A stretch of 64,000 bases of DNA from NCBI GenBank assembly GCA_029547805.1, contig JAKPOP010000014.1, forward strand, positions 232,962 to 296,961, read 5' to 3'. The notes under the pieces were generated by a model. It saw only the letters and a program-made list of their open reading frames with translations, had not been told where the DNA came from and ran no database searches. This stretch comes from Deltaproteobacteria bacterium (GTDB lineage Bacteria > Myxococcota_A > UBA9042 > DTJE01). Shown piece after piece: positions 22,459 through 30,975 of this stretch (positions are counted from its first letter, which is position 1; each line of letters opens with the position of its first letter). Position numbers and translations under genes: made by a program.

Positions 22459-22923
22459 ATGGCCGACGGGAGCACCCTCGCCGAGGAAATCCTGGGGATC
22501 GCCATCGAGATGGAACGGCAGGAACGGGCCTTCTACCTGGACTGGGCGGCCCGGATCGGCCATCCCGGGGCGGCCCGCCTGCTGGTCGAACTGGCCCGGG
22601 AGGAGGAGGAGCACGAGGCGCTGTTCCGGCGGATCCGGGAGCGGGGGGACGTTCGGGAACTGGCCCGGGGGGAGGTGCCCCCGGACCTGCACCTGGACGA
22701 ATACCTGGTGACGGCCCCCCCGGGTCCCGAGAGCACGCCCCAGGACGTCCTGATCCATGCCATCCGGACCGAGCAGAACGCCATCGATCTCTACTCGGCC
22801 TGGGCCTCCCTCCACGCGGGAACCGACCTGGAGCCCCTGCTGGATGGGCTCGTGGAGGAAGAGCGGCGCCACAAGGCGCGCCTGGAGGCCCTCTACCAGG
22901 ATCAGTTCCTGGAGGACTGGTAG
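22459..22923 (+). CDS. Ferritin-like/rubrerythrin-type diiron protein
   Basis: The 154-residue all-helical protein has the spacing of a ferritin-like four-helix bundle. Acidic residues in helix A (IEMERQERAFY), a Glu-rich EEEEHE in helix B, RTEQNAIDLY in helix C and EEERRHK in helix D supply the usual diiron ligands. It lacks the C-terminal rubredoxin domain of classical rubrerythrin. Relatives act in peroxide or oxygen defence or in iron handling in the cytoplasm. The neighbouring minus-strand gene encodes a His/Cys-rich protein that could also bind metal, though the two genes converge and are not co-transcribed. Confidence 0.75.
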   Translation: MADGSTLAEEILGIAIEMERQERAFYLDWAARIGHPGAARLLVELAREEEEHEALFRRIRERGDVRELARGEVPPDLHLDEYLVTAPPGPESTPQDVLIHAIRTEQNAIDLYSAWASLHAGTDLEPLLDGLVEEERRHKARLEALYQDQFLEDW

Positions 22924-22976
22924 ACAGGGGCCCTCTGCGGGTCGCGATCCGGGCCTCGTCGGACCCGGGGCCCGGG

Positions 22977-23411
22977 TCAGGGCTGGGATTCCTCGGTCGG
23001 CGGGGGAGTCGGGGCCTTCCGGGGCCGACCGCGCCGACGGCCCGGGGCCTTGGCCTCGGCCGGGGTCCGGCGGGGGCGTCTCGTTCGGGCAGGGGCCGTG
23101 GGGGCCACGGTGCCCTGCTCCTCGGCGATCTCCTCCTTCAGGTCCGCGATGGCCTCCCGCACACCCTGGGCCTCGTTCTGCAGTTCCGAGAGGTACCACT
23201 CCAGGGCCTCGAGCATCTCGGCCTTGCTGACGAACTGGCGCCGGAAACCGAAATCCGGTCCCTGGCGGTGACAGTCGCAGTCCGGTCCGCAGTTGCAGTC
23301 TGGCCCGCAGCAGCAGTCCGGACCGCAGTCGGGCCCGCGGTCACGGTCTCTGTGGTCCCGATGGTCCCAGTGGTCCCGGGGGCCGAAGTCACGGGGATGG
23401 TCGTGGTGCAT
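22977..23411 (-). CDS. His/Asp/Cys-rich small protein with CGPDC repeats (DUF5320-like layout)
   Basis: This 144-residue protein has three parts. The N-terminus (1-50) is rich in His, Asp and Arg and contains tandem CGPDC units that look like a metal site. The middle (about 58-95, SKAEMLEALEWYLSELQNEA) is a predicted coiled coil. The C-terminus is basic and Pro/Ala-rich and includes RRRGRPRK, an AT-hook-like run. The first two parts resemble the DUF5320 layout (Met/Gly/Cys-rich head plus a short coiled coil). A function is not known to me. It has its own strong promoter. The Cys pattern (single and clustered, between Pro-Asp) does not match a standard zinc finger. Confidence 0.7.
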   Translation of the reverse strand: MHHDHPRDFGPRDHWDHRDHRDRDRGPDCGPDCCCGPDCNCGPDCDCHRQGPDFGFRRQFVSKAEMLEALEWYLSELQNEAQGVREAIADLKEEIAEEQGTVAPTAPARTRRPRRTPAEAKAPGRRRGRPRKAPTPPPTEESQP

Positions 23412-23443
23412 GGAATCCCTCCTGTTCAGGTGACACCGTCCCC

Positions 23444-23472
23444 ACCGTAACCGATGAATGCAGGAAAGTCAA
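23444..23472 (-). promoter_or_regulatory. Promoter of the CGPDC-repeat gene
   Basis: Minus strand: TTGACT, 17 nt, TACGGT. The -35 overlaps the stop codon of the upstream gene. GGAGGG precedes ATG 23411. Confidence 0.55.
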
Positions 23473-24806
23473 AGAGTTTTGGTTGAGGGAGGCATCGGCG
23501 CCCCGGCGGGAGGGGTCCAGTGCAGGCGCTGGCCCGAGAGGGACCCGGGGCAGTAGGTCGGGAGCCAGTCCTCGGTCCGCTCCGGGGATCGCCAGCCCTT
23601 CAGGGCGAGGCGTCGGGTCGCGGAGATGCCCCGGACCTCCAGGCGTCCCTCGGCATCGAGGCGCACCTCGGTTCCCGGCACCAGGGTGCCTCGGGCATCG
23701 GGCACGGGCAGCCGATCCAGTGTCCAGAGGTCCGCGGCGACCAGCGGCCCCCGGGCCAGAAAGGTGGTCACCTGGAAGGCGGCGAAGGTGTCTGCTGCAC
23801 GGTCCGAGAGGTCCCCCAGCACCACCAGCCGGTCCAGGCGCCCGCCGATCAGGGCCTTGAGCACCGATCGTCCCGAGTGCCCCACCAGGGCATCGAGGAC
23901 CGCCACGAGGGGGTCGTTGCGCCCGGGGCCCGTGGCTGCCCGGACCGCCCATCGGGCCAGACGGCCGTTCCAGCCGGCGGCCCCGGCCACCTCCTCCAGG
24001 AGCCGGTCGGCCAGTTGCTCGGCCTCCCGGGCCCGGGTCACCGCGACGGTGGGATGGATGCGCCAGAGCCCCTCCATCGGGTCCGCCACGTCGGGGACCA
24101 GGCCGACGATTCCTCCGCTGATCCAGGCGGGGGCCAGGCCGGCGGTATAGGGAGCCGCCCCGTAGCCCGGTACTGGGACCCACCAGACGTCCTGTTCGGT
24201 CCCGCCCAGTTCCAGGCCCACCCGTTCCCCGAGTCCCAGCAGGTTGCGCTGGGTCAGGAGGCGGGCCAGCACCAGGTCCGCGGACCCTTCCGGGAGCACG
24301 GCCACGGCGGCCCCGTCGGGTCCCGAGGGCACGAGCCCCTCCAGCCGGGGGTCCTCGGTCCCGTCCAGGGGGCGCCCCGTCGGGGGAATCGGCTCCGGGA
24401 CCGGGAGGACCGGCACGTCCGGGAGGTCCCCCATCAGGGCCTCGAGGCGGTCGGCCGGAAGACCGCGATGCATCACGAGGGGAACCTCGGTGGCTCGGGC
24501 GGCATCGGACAGGCGATCGACCGGGAGGTCCGGCGCCAGCCGGATCGCAAAGCACTGGACGGCCTGGAGGGCCAGTTCGGTCAACAGGGTCTCGGGGGAG
24601 GGCCTGCCGGCCAGCAGCACGGGACTGCGAGGGCACAGGCCCCGGTCCAGGAATTCCGTTGCCTGTCGCCGGACCTCCATCCACAGGTCCGCAAAGGTCC
24701 AGAGGGCATCTCCACGGGGAGTCGAGACGATCAGGGCGGGCTTGGGCCCCAGGGAACGGGCCCGGCTCCGGAGGAAGGCCGGGAGGCTCGGGGAGCGTTC
24801 GGGCAT
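23469..24806 (-). CDS. Degenerate adenylate-forming (acyl-CoA-synthetase-like) protein
   Basis: This 445-residue protein aligns by eye with long-chain acyl-CoA synthetases. It has an N-terminal TFADLWMEV segment, a TQRNLL segment equivalent to the THxNLL that follows the P-loop, a VAVTRAREAEQLADRL segment, and a GTLVPGTEVRLDAEG segment near the end. However, the P-loop (normally TSGTTGxPKG) reads LPEGSADLVLAR. The TGD hinge region is replaced by WLPTYCPG, and the C-terminal lysine domain is missing. It should not be able to bind and activate acyl-AMP in the normal way. I infer a pseudo-enzyme or regulatory paralogue. It starts 22 nt after the upstream lipoprotein gene, so they probably share a transcript. 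Confidence 0.65.
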   Translation of the reverse strand: MPERSPSLPAFLRSRARSLGPKPALIVSTPRGDALWTFADLWMEVRRQATEFLDRGLCPRSPVLLAGRPSPETLLTELALQAVQCFAIRLAPDLPVDRLSDAARATEVPLVMHRGLPADRLEALMGDLPDVPVLPVPEPIPPTGRPLDGTEDPRLEGLVPSGPDGAAVAVLPEGSADLVLARLLTQRNLLGLGERVGLELGGTEQDVWWVPVPGYGAAPYTAGLAPAWISGGIVGLVPDVADPMEGLWRIHPTVAVTRAREAEQLADRLLEEVAGAAGWNGRLARWAVRAATGPGRNDPLVAVLDALVGHSGRSVLKALIGGRLDRLVVLGDLSDRAADTFAAFQVTTFLARGPLVAADLWTLDRLPVPDARGTLVPGTEVRLDAEGRLEVRGISATRRLALKGWRSPERTEDWLPTYCPGSLSGQRLHWTPPAGAPMPPSTKTL

Positions 24807-24828
24807 GACAGGTCGGGTCCTCCTGGAG

Positions 24829-25836
24829 TCAGGGCTTGGGGAAGTCGCAGGTTCCGGGTTCGGCGTGGCACTGGCCGACCACGCAGAAACCCACGTCGCA
24901 GTCCTGGTCCGCGTGGCACCCCAGGCGCTGGCACTGCGGCGCATCCTGGATGGGGCAGCGGTGGTTCACCGGACAGTCCTTGGGGCCCCGGCAGATCCGG
25001 GGAGCGCAATGCCCGGTCTCCGGGTCGCACTGCTCGGAGACAGGGTCGCAGGGGATCGGGGATGCGGGGTCGTCGCACCGTGGCTGGCACTCCAGGGCTC
25101 CCGGCTCGCAGAGGCAGGGCCTCTGGCTCGGGGCGCAGATGGGCGTCTCGGGGACGTCGAGGCAGTCGGCATCGTTCCCGCAGGGGTGCTCGACCCGGAA
25201 GCAGATGCCGCAGGAGGGGGAGGCCCCGGGCGGCAGGCAGGACCCCATGGGCTCGAGGCAGTCCTCCCGGTTCCGGCAGCGGCCCTCCGGGAGCGGGGGC
25301 GCATCGGGTCCCGGATCGACGGCGAGGTCGGACGGGGGCAGGTCCTCCAGGGCATCGGGACATCCGGGAATCAGGCACGCATCGGTGGCCTGGCAGCCCC
25401 AGGTTCCCCCGGTGCAGGTGCAGACCAGCGAGGGATGGCACTGGCCGCAGCAGCACTCCTGGCCATACGCGCACTGGAGGGCGCCCGTGCAGGTCCCCTG
25501 CAGGACCGGCTCGGCGGGGCATCCCCCCGGTCCTGCATCCCCCGGGTCCGGCGGCAGGTCGAGGGGGGACGGCACGTCGGCGGAGGGGTCCTCCTCGCAG
25601 AGGTCCTCGGGGGACGCATCGGGCACGTCGGTGACGCACGAGGGACTCACGCAACTCCAGAGGCCCTGGCGGCATCGGCACTCCTCGTCGTACCCGCAGG
25701 CCGAGGCGCCGTAGCCGCAAACGGCCCCCTCGGAGAGGCAGGGACGGTTCCGGGGCGGGTCGGCGGGACAGGTGTCCTCCCGATGCGGGAGGCAGGCGAC
25801 GGCAGGGATCAGCAACAGGAAGGTGCCTCGTTTCAT
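24829..25836 (-). CDS. Cys-rich lipoprotein of unknown function
   Basis: The 335-residue protein has a signal peptide with lipobox PAVAC (Cys15). Cys-rich segments of the type DCDVGFCVVGQC, CGNDADCLDVP and CSEG/CYG-like units follow, separated by Asp/Pro-rich linkers. No enzyme motif is visible. The pattern (disulfide-dense islands in an acidic linker) matches the other Cys-rich lipoproteins in this window and implies export and oxidative folding. It has its own promoter, back-to-back with that of tRNA-Lys, and is followed 22 nt later by the degenerate synthetase gene. Confidence 0.7.
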   Translation of the reverse strand: MKRGTFLLLIPAVACLPHREDTCPADPPRNRPCLSEGAVCGYGASACGYDEECRCRQGLWSCVSPSCVTDVPDASPEDLCEEDPSADVPSPLDLPPDPGDAGPGGCPAEPVLQGTCTGALQCAYGQECCCGQCHPSLVCTCTGGTWGCQATDACLIPGCPDALEDLPPSDLAVDPGPDAPPLPEGRCRNREDCLEPMGSCLPPGASPSCGICFRVEHPCGNDADCLDVPETPICAPSQRPCLCEPGALECQPRCDDPASPIPCDPVSEQCDPETGHCAPRICRGPKDCPVNHRCPIQDAPQCQRLGCHADQDCDVGFCVVGQCHAEPGTCDFPKP

Positions 25837-25863
25837 GGGCCCGTCCCCTTCCGAGGGATCTTC

Positions 25864-25892
25864 AGCATAGGCAATGGCTCCCCCCTTGGCAA
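25864..25892 (-). promoter_or_regulatory. Promoter of the Cys-rich lipoprotein gene
   Basis: Minus strand: TTGCCA, 17 nt, TATGCT, with the start codon 28 nt downstream at 25836. Confidence 0.5.
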
Positions 25893-25898
25893 ATGGAC

Positions 25899-25927
25899 TG
25901 GACAAGGGAGGAATGTTGCCTTACACT
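25899..25927 (+). promoter_or_regulatory. Promoter of tRNA-Lys
   Basis: TGGACA, 17 nt, TACACT, about 21 nt before the first base of the tRNA. A single lysine tRNA lies behind it. Confidence 0.55.
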
Positions 25928-25948
25928 CCTCCTCGCCTTGTGGCGGTC

Positions 25949-26024
25949 GGGCCCATAGCTCAATCGGTAGAGCAGCGGACTCTTAATCCGGAGGTTGCAG
26001 GTTCGATTCCTGCTGGGCTCACCA
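25949..26024 (+). tRNA. tRNA-Lys (anticodon CTT), CCA encoded
   Basis: The 76-nt cloverleaf has a 7-bp acceptor stem (GGGCCCA with TGGGCTC, one G-T pair), D arm GCTC/GAGC, anticodon loop CTCTTAA giving CTT, and T arm GCAGG/CCTGC with loop TTCGATT. The terminal ACCA is encoded. The first pair of the anticodon stem (27-43) is G with G, a mismatch. The other four pairs are normal. Confidence 0.93.
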
Positions 26025-26100
26025 GGCATTCCAGACAATTCCAGGGTCTTCCGAGAACCGGACACCTTCGGCCATCCCCGGTGACAGGCGGCGAGACTCT

Positions 26101-26115
26101 CCCCCCCAAAGGGGG
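26101..26115. terminator. Hairpin between tRNA-Lys and guaA
   Basis: Seven C and five G flank an AAA loop, giving a compact GC stem between the convergent tRNA and guaA. There is no long T-tract on either strand. Confidence 0.3.
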
Positions 26116-26146
26116 ATGGGGTTGGACAGGGCGAGGCGACCGGGGC

Positions 26147-27970
26147 CTACTCCCACTCGATGGTTCCCGGGGGTTTCGAGGTGAGGTCCAGCACGAGGCC
26201 CGAGACCCCCGGGAGGGCCAGCAGCGAGGCCCGCAGTTCGCCCAGCAGCGCCGCAGGCAGCGGGGCCGCGGTGGCGGTCATCGCCCGCTCGGAGCGGATC
26301 GGACGGACCACCACCAGTTCCCGTCCGGTCCCGTCCACCTCCAGGGGAACCAGCACCGTCGGGCACTGCCAGATGGCATCGTGGACGCCATGGCGCCGGA
26401 GGCCCTCCATCACCAGGGCGTCGGCCTCCCGGAGGAGGTCCAGGCGGTCCCGCGTGACCCGGGCGGGCAGGGGGCGCGCCTGCCGGAACTCCTGGGGACC
26501 CAGGTTCCAGACGCAGCGATTGAGCCCCGGGACCTCCTTCATCATCGCGCCCATCGTCTCCTGGAGGACCTCCCAGGGGGCCTCGCCGTGGACCACCACC
26601 GGGTGCTCGTAGCACCGCAGGTCCGCCTTCACCCCCACGGACCGGACCGGCAGCACGGTGGCCCGGAGGCCCCGGGCCGCCGCGATCCTCCCGGCAGCCT
26701 GCTGCAGCGGGTCCAGGTCCTCCCGGGGGGCCTCTCCCGTGGAGCAGAGCAGGCGGACCCCCAGCCCCGGGCCCGGGAAGGGGTGTCGCCAGAGGGCCTC
26801 CCGGGGGAGACCCAGCGTGGCCCCCAGTTCCCGGACCTCGACCTTGTAGAGGTCCGCCAGGGGCTCCACCACGCGTCCAGCGGCGATCATCTCCTCGATC
26901 ACGGGGACCCGGTTGTGGTGGGTCTTGATCAGGTCGGCCCTCCGGGTGCCGCCGGTCTCGATCGTGTCGGGATAGATCGTCCCCTGGCCCAGCAGGTGGT
27001 CCTGGATGCCCAGGCGCCGGGCCTCCCGTTCGAAGACCCGGACGAAGGTGTCCCCGATGGCCCGGCGCTTGGCCTCCGGTTCCACCAGTCCCTCCAGGGC
27101 CTGGAGGAAGTCCTCCGAGGCATCGACGAAATGGAGGTGGTGCCCCAGTCCCAGGTCCTCGAAGAGGCGGAGCACCTGGGCGCTCTCGCCCTTGCGCATC
27201 AGGCCGTTGTCGATGTGCAGCAGGTGCAGCCCGTCAGGACCCACCACCTCCCCGAGCAACCGGGCGCAGACCGTCGAGTCCACCCCGCCGGAGACCAGCA
27301 GGAAGACCGACCGGGTCCCGATCCGCCGCCGGAGGTCCTGCACCAGATCGGCCCGCCAGGCCTCGGGGGTCCAGGTGGGCTTGCAGCCGCAGATCCCCAG
27401 CACGAAGTTCGCGATCATCCGATCGCCGTGCAACGAGTCGTCCACCTCCGGGTGGAACTGGAAGCCGTAACGCCGCAGGGCGTCGGAGGCGATGGCGGCG
27501 AAGCGATGGGGCTCCCCGTCCTCCCCCAGGCGGGTCCAGCCGATCTCCCGGAAGGTCGGTCCGACGGCCACGACGGAATCGAAATGGCTCTGGAAGACCT
27601 GGTCCCCCTCCGGGACCCCCTCGAGCAGCGGATGGGGCTCTCCGGCGCGGTAGAGCCGGGCCGCTCCCCACTCCCGTCCGCCGTGGATCACCGTCCCGCC
27701 GTAGTGCTTGGCGATCTCCTGATGTCCGTAGCAGAAGCCCAGGATCGGGATCGGAAGGTCCAGAATCGTCCGGTTGAAGTCCTCCCCCTCGCCGCAGGAG
27801 GCCAGGGAGGGGCTTCCCGACAGGATGATGCCCCGGAACCCCTCGAACCGCTCCAGGGGGTCCTCCGGTTGGCGAATCTCCGCATGGACCCGGAGTCTGC
27901 GGACCTTGGTCGCGATCAGGTGGGCATACTGGCCGCCGAAATCGACCACGGCAATGGCATCGTGCTGCAT
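26147..27970 (-). CDS. guaA: GMP synthase (glutamine-hydrolysing), long eukaryote-like form
   Basis: The 607-residue enzyme makes GMP from XMP, ATP and glutamine. The amidotransferase domain has Cys80 (GFCYGHQ), His173 and Glu175 (FHPEV). The ATP-pyrophosphatase domain has SGGVDST (227-233), and the chain ends LTSKPPGTIEWE. E. coli GuaA has 525 residues. The extra length lies after PGPGLGVRLL, where two successive dimerisation-type lobes can be seen. The first is VLPVRSVGVKADLRCYEH through EVPGLNRCVW, the second LREADALVMEGLRRHG through LPGVSGLVLDLTSKPP. This matches the human-type layout more than the usual bacterial one. It is preceded 93 nt upstream by dnaA in the same direction. Confidence 0.93.
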   Translation of the reverse strand: MQHDAIAVVDFGGQYAHLIATKVRRLRVHAEIRQPEDPLERFEGFRGIILSGSPSLASCGEGEDFNRTILDLPIPILGFCYGHQEIAKHYGGTVIHGGREWGAARLYRAGEPHPLLEGVPEGDQVFQSHFDSVVAVGPTFREIGWTRLGEDGEPHRFAAIASDALRRYGFQFHPEVDDSLHGDRMIANFVLGICGCKPTWTPEAWRADLVQDLRRRIGTRSVFLLVSGGVDSTVCARLLGEVVGPDGLHLLHIDNGLMRKGESAQVLRLFEDLGLGHHLHFVDASEDFLQALEGLVEPEAKRRAIGDTFVRVFEREARRLGIQDHLLGQGTIYPDTIETGGTRRADLIKTHHNRVPVIEEMIAAGRVVEPLADLYKVEVRELGATLGLPREALWRHPFPGPGLGVRLLCSTGEAPREDLDPLQQAAGRIAAARGLRATVLPVRSVGVKADLRCYEHPVVVHGEAPWEVLQETMGAMMKEVPGLNRCVWNLGPQEFRQARPLPARVTRDRLDLLREADALVMEGLRRHGVHDAIWQCPTVLVPLEVDGTGRELVVVRPIRSERAMTATAAPLPAALLGELRASLLALPGVSGLVLDLTSKPPGTIEWE

Positions 27971-28063
27971 CGGTGCTCCCGCGGCTGCAAGAAGGGTCTT
28001 CCCGGTCCCAGGGGCCTTCCTTGATACCGCATTTCGCCCGTTCCGAGAAGTCCCCGGAGGGGG

Positions 28064-29374
<1,311 letters not shown>

Positions 29375-29455
29375 GGAAAACCCATACTCCTGCCCCACCG
29401 TCGGGGCTGCGCTTCCTTCCTGTTGGAAAAAGTGGCGGGTTCGGCCCGCAGAGGA

Positions 29456-29484
29456 ACCGTAGCGGAGATGGTGCAGACGTTCAA
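29456..29484 (-). promoter_or_regulatory. dnaA: Promoter of dnaA
   Basis: Minus strand: TTGAAC, 17 nt, TACGGT, the same -10 as the CGPDC-repeat gene. It leaves a leader of about 75 nt. Two copies of TTTTCCA (near 29374 and 29424) lie in the leader and might be weak DnaA-binding sites. Confidence 0.5.
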
Positions 29485-29677
29485 CCGGCCCGGACAGCGG
29501 TTCGCGGAAGATCAAGAAAAGCGGGAAGTTGCCGGAGCCCGGGGGAGCGGGGCAGGTGCCATTGCCATTGATCCAACCCTCCACATTTCTTCGATTCCAC
29601 CAGATTCATGAAAGATTCCCAAAGGTTTCCGGTTGTGATCGGCAACTCTGCGTGCGGAAAGGAGTTTCCGGGTGGGG
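29485..29677. other. A+T-rich intergenic stretch upstream of dnaA, possible oriC
   Basis: Bases 29561-29640 contain 45 A/T out of 80 by my count, against well under a third in most of the window. Runs such as CATTTCTTCGATTCC and GATTCATGAAAGATTCCC stand out. No perfect TTATCCACA box is present. The closest are partial matches, so assignment as the origin rests on position and composition only. Confidence 0.35.
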
Positions 29678-30886
29678 TCACGAGGCCTCCGGGGGAGGCG
29701 AGCAGAGGCCCTCGGTGCACTGCTCCCCGGGGTCGCAGTCCTGGTCCGCGAGACAGGGAAACACCAGATCCAGCACCGTGGGACAACCGGTGGAGCAGGT
29801 ACCCCCTCCCGATGGGACCACGGTCCGGGTCTGGCTCTCCGGGACGCCCTCCCGGGAGAGGTGGGCCTCCAGGCGGGCCTGGGTACCCGCGGGGGCCTTG
29901 AGGCAGAAGGTGCCCTCGGCGGCGCCGGCCTGTCGGTCCAGGTGTTGCTTCAGGGCGCCCCGGAGGTCCGTTTCCCAGAGGTCCACCATGTCGCCGGGGG
30001 CCGGCCGTCGGCCCCGGAGCACCCGGGCGGTGACACAGGTGGCCGTGGGATCGGACCGGGCCCAGAGCCAGAGGCCCGTGCGGACGGCCGCGAAGAAGAC
30101 CTTCGGTCCCGGATCGACGCGTCCCTCGGCCAGCCGTTCGACGGTGCCGGTGACGGGGTCCACCAGGAAGAGGTCGCGGGTCTCGGCGGAGATTCCCGGG
30201 AAGGCAATGTCCCCGTAGCGACAGAAGGCCTCGATGCCCACCCCGGGATCGGGGTTCGGGGCGCCCCGATCCAGGTCGAACCACACTGCCGCCAGGGGCT
30301 GGAGCCGGATGTCGGTCGAGGAGGAGGCGGTGGGAAGGCGGGGCATCGGGATCGTCCAGGCGTCGGGTTGGACCTCGGGGGGCCAGGAAGGGTCCCAGGT
30401 GGCCACCGAGACCTGGACGGTGCCCTGGAGCACGGTGCCGTCCCGGGCATCGACCAGGGAGTCCCGGCGGAATCGCAGGGTCCCGTTCTGGTCCTCCACC
30501 AGGGCCTCGTTCTCTCCGGTCGGGATCTGGACCTGGACGGTCCGTGCGGGCTGGGCCATCCAGGTCTCCAGCGTCGATTCCTCTCCGGGAAAGGCCCGGA
30601 AGGTCTCAAGGACCGGGGCGAACCCCTCCTGGAGGAACCGCACCGCCGTCTCCTCCGAACCCCCGTCCGGGGCCTCGGGCAGGCGGGTGACGAGCCGGAA
30701 CGACCCGTCGGGACCCGTGAGGGTCGAGGCGCCGGTTCGGGGGACCTCGACCCGGACGCCCTCCCGACCCTGTTCCATGTCGGGGCCCGTCCAGACGCGT
30801 CCGGTCAGGACCACCCGGACTCCCTCCTCGCCACCGCAGGCCAGTGGCGCCAGCAGCAACACCAGCGGAACGCGAAGCCGGACCAT
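29678..30886 (-). CDS. Lipoprotein with a carboxypeptidase-regulatory-like N-domain
   Basis: The 402-residue protein has a lipoprotein signal (LAPLAC, Cys17). A beta-sandwich-like segment follows (LTGRVWTGPD through GASTLTGPDGSFRLVTRLP) that resembles carboxypeptidase-regulatory or transthyretin-like domains. The middle (about 130-330) is unfamiliar. The C-terminus holds a small Cys cluster ending DQDCDPGEQCTEGLC. No catalytic residues are evident. Proteins of this build are frequent among surface proteins of Myxococcota. ATG 30886 is supported by the promoter 30 nt upstream. The 3' end faces the A+T-rich dnaA upstream region. Confidence 0.65.
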   Translation of the reverse strand: MVRLRVPLVLLLAPLACGGEEGVRVVLTGRVWTGPDMEQGREGVRVEVPRTGASTLTGPDGSFRLVTRLPEAPDGGSEETAVRFLQEGFAPVLETFRAFPGEESTLETWMAQPARTVQVQIPTGENEALVEDQNGTLRFRRDSLVDARDGTVLQGTVQVSVATWDPSWPPEVQPDAWTIPMPRLPTASSSTDIRLQPLAAVWFDLDRGAPNPDPGVGIEAFCRYGDIAFPGISAETRDLFLVDPVTGTVERLAEGRVDPGPKVFFAAVRTGLWLWARSDPTATCVTARVLRGRRPAPGDMVDLWETDLRGALKQHLDRQAGAAEGTFCLKAPAGTQARLEAHLSREGVPESQTRTVVPSGGGTCSTGCPTVLDLVFPCLADQDCDPGEQCTEGLCSPPPEAS

Positions 30887-30915
30887 CGATGCCTCCCGCG
30901 CGGTCTCCGGAAAGA

Positions 30916-30944
30916 AGCATAGGGGAGAATCGGTGGAATGTCCC
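30916..30944 (-). promoter_or_regulatory. Promoter-like pair before the regulatory-domain lipoprotein gene
   Basis: Minus strand: GGGACA, 17 nt, TATGCT, ending 30 nt before ATG 30886. Confidence 0.4.
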
Positions 30945-30975
30945 CGGTCCCGTGCCGGTTCCGGGGCCGAATCGG

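Noticed and set aside
29375..29677. Search for canonical DnaA boxes
   Set aside because: Best matches to TTATCCACA have three mismatches (for example TTTTCCAAC), so no box is reported as a feature.
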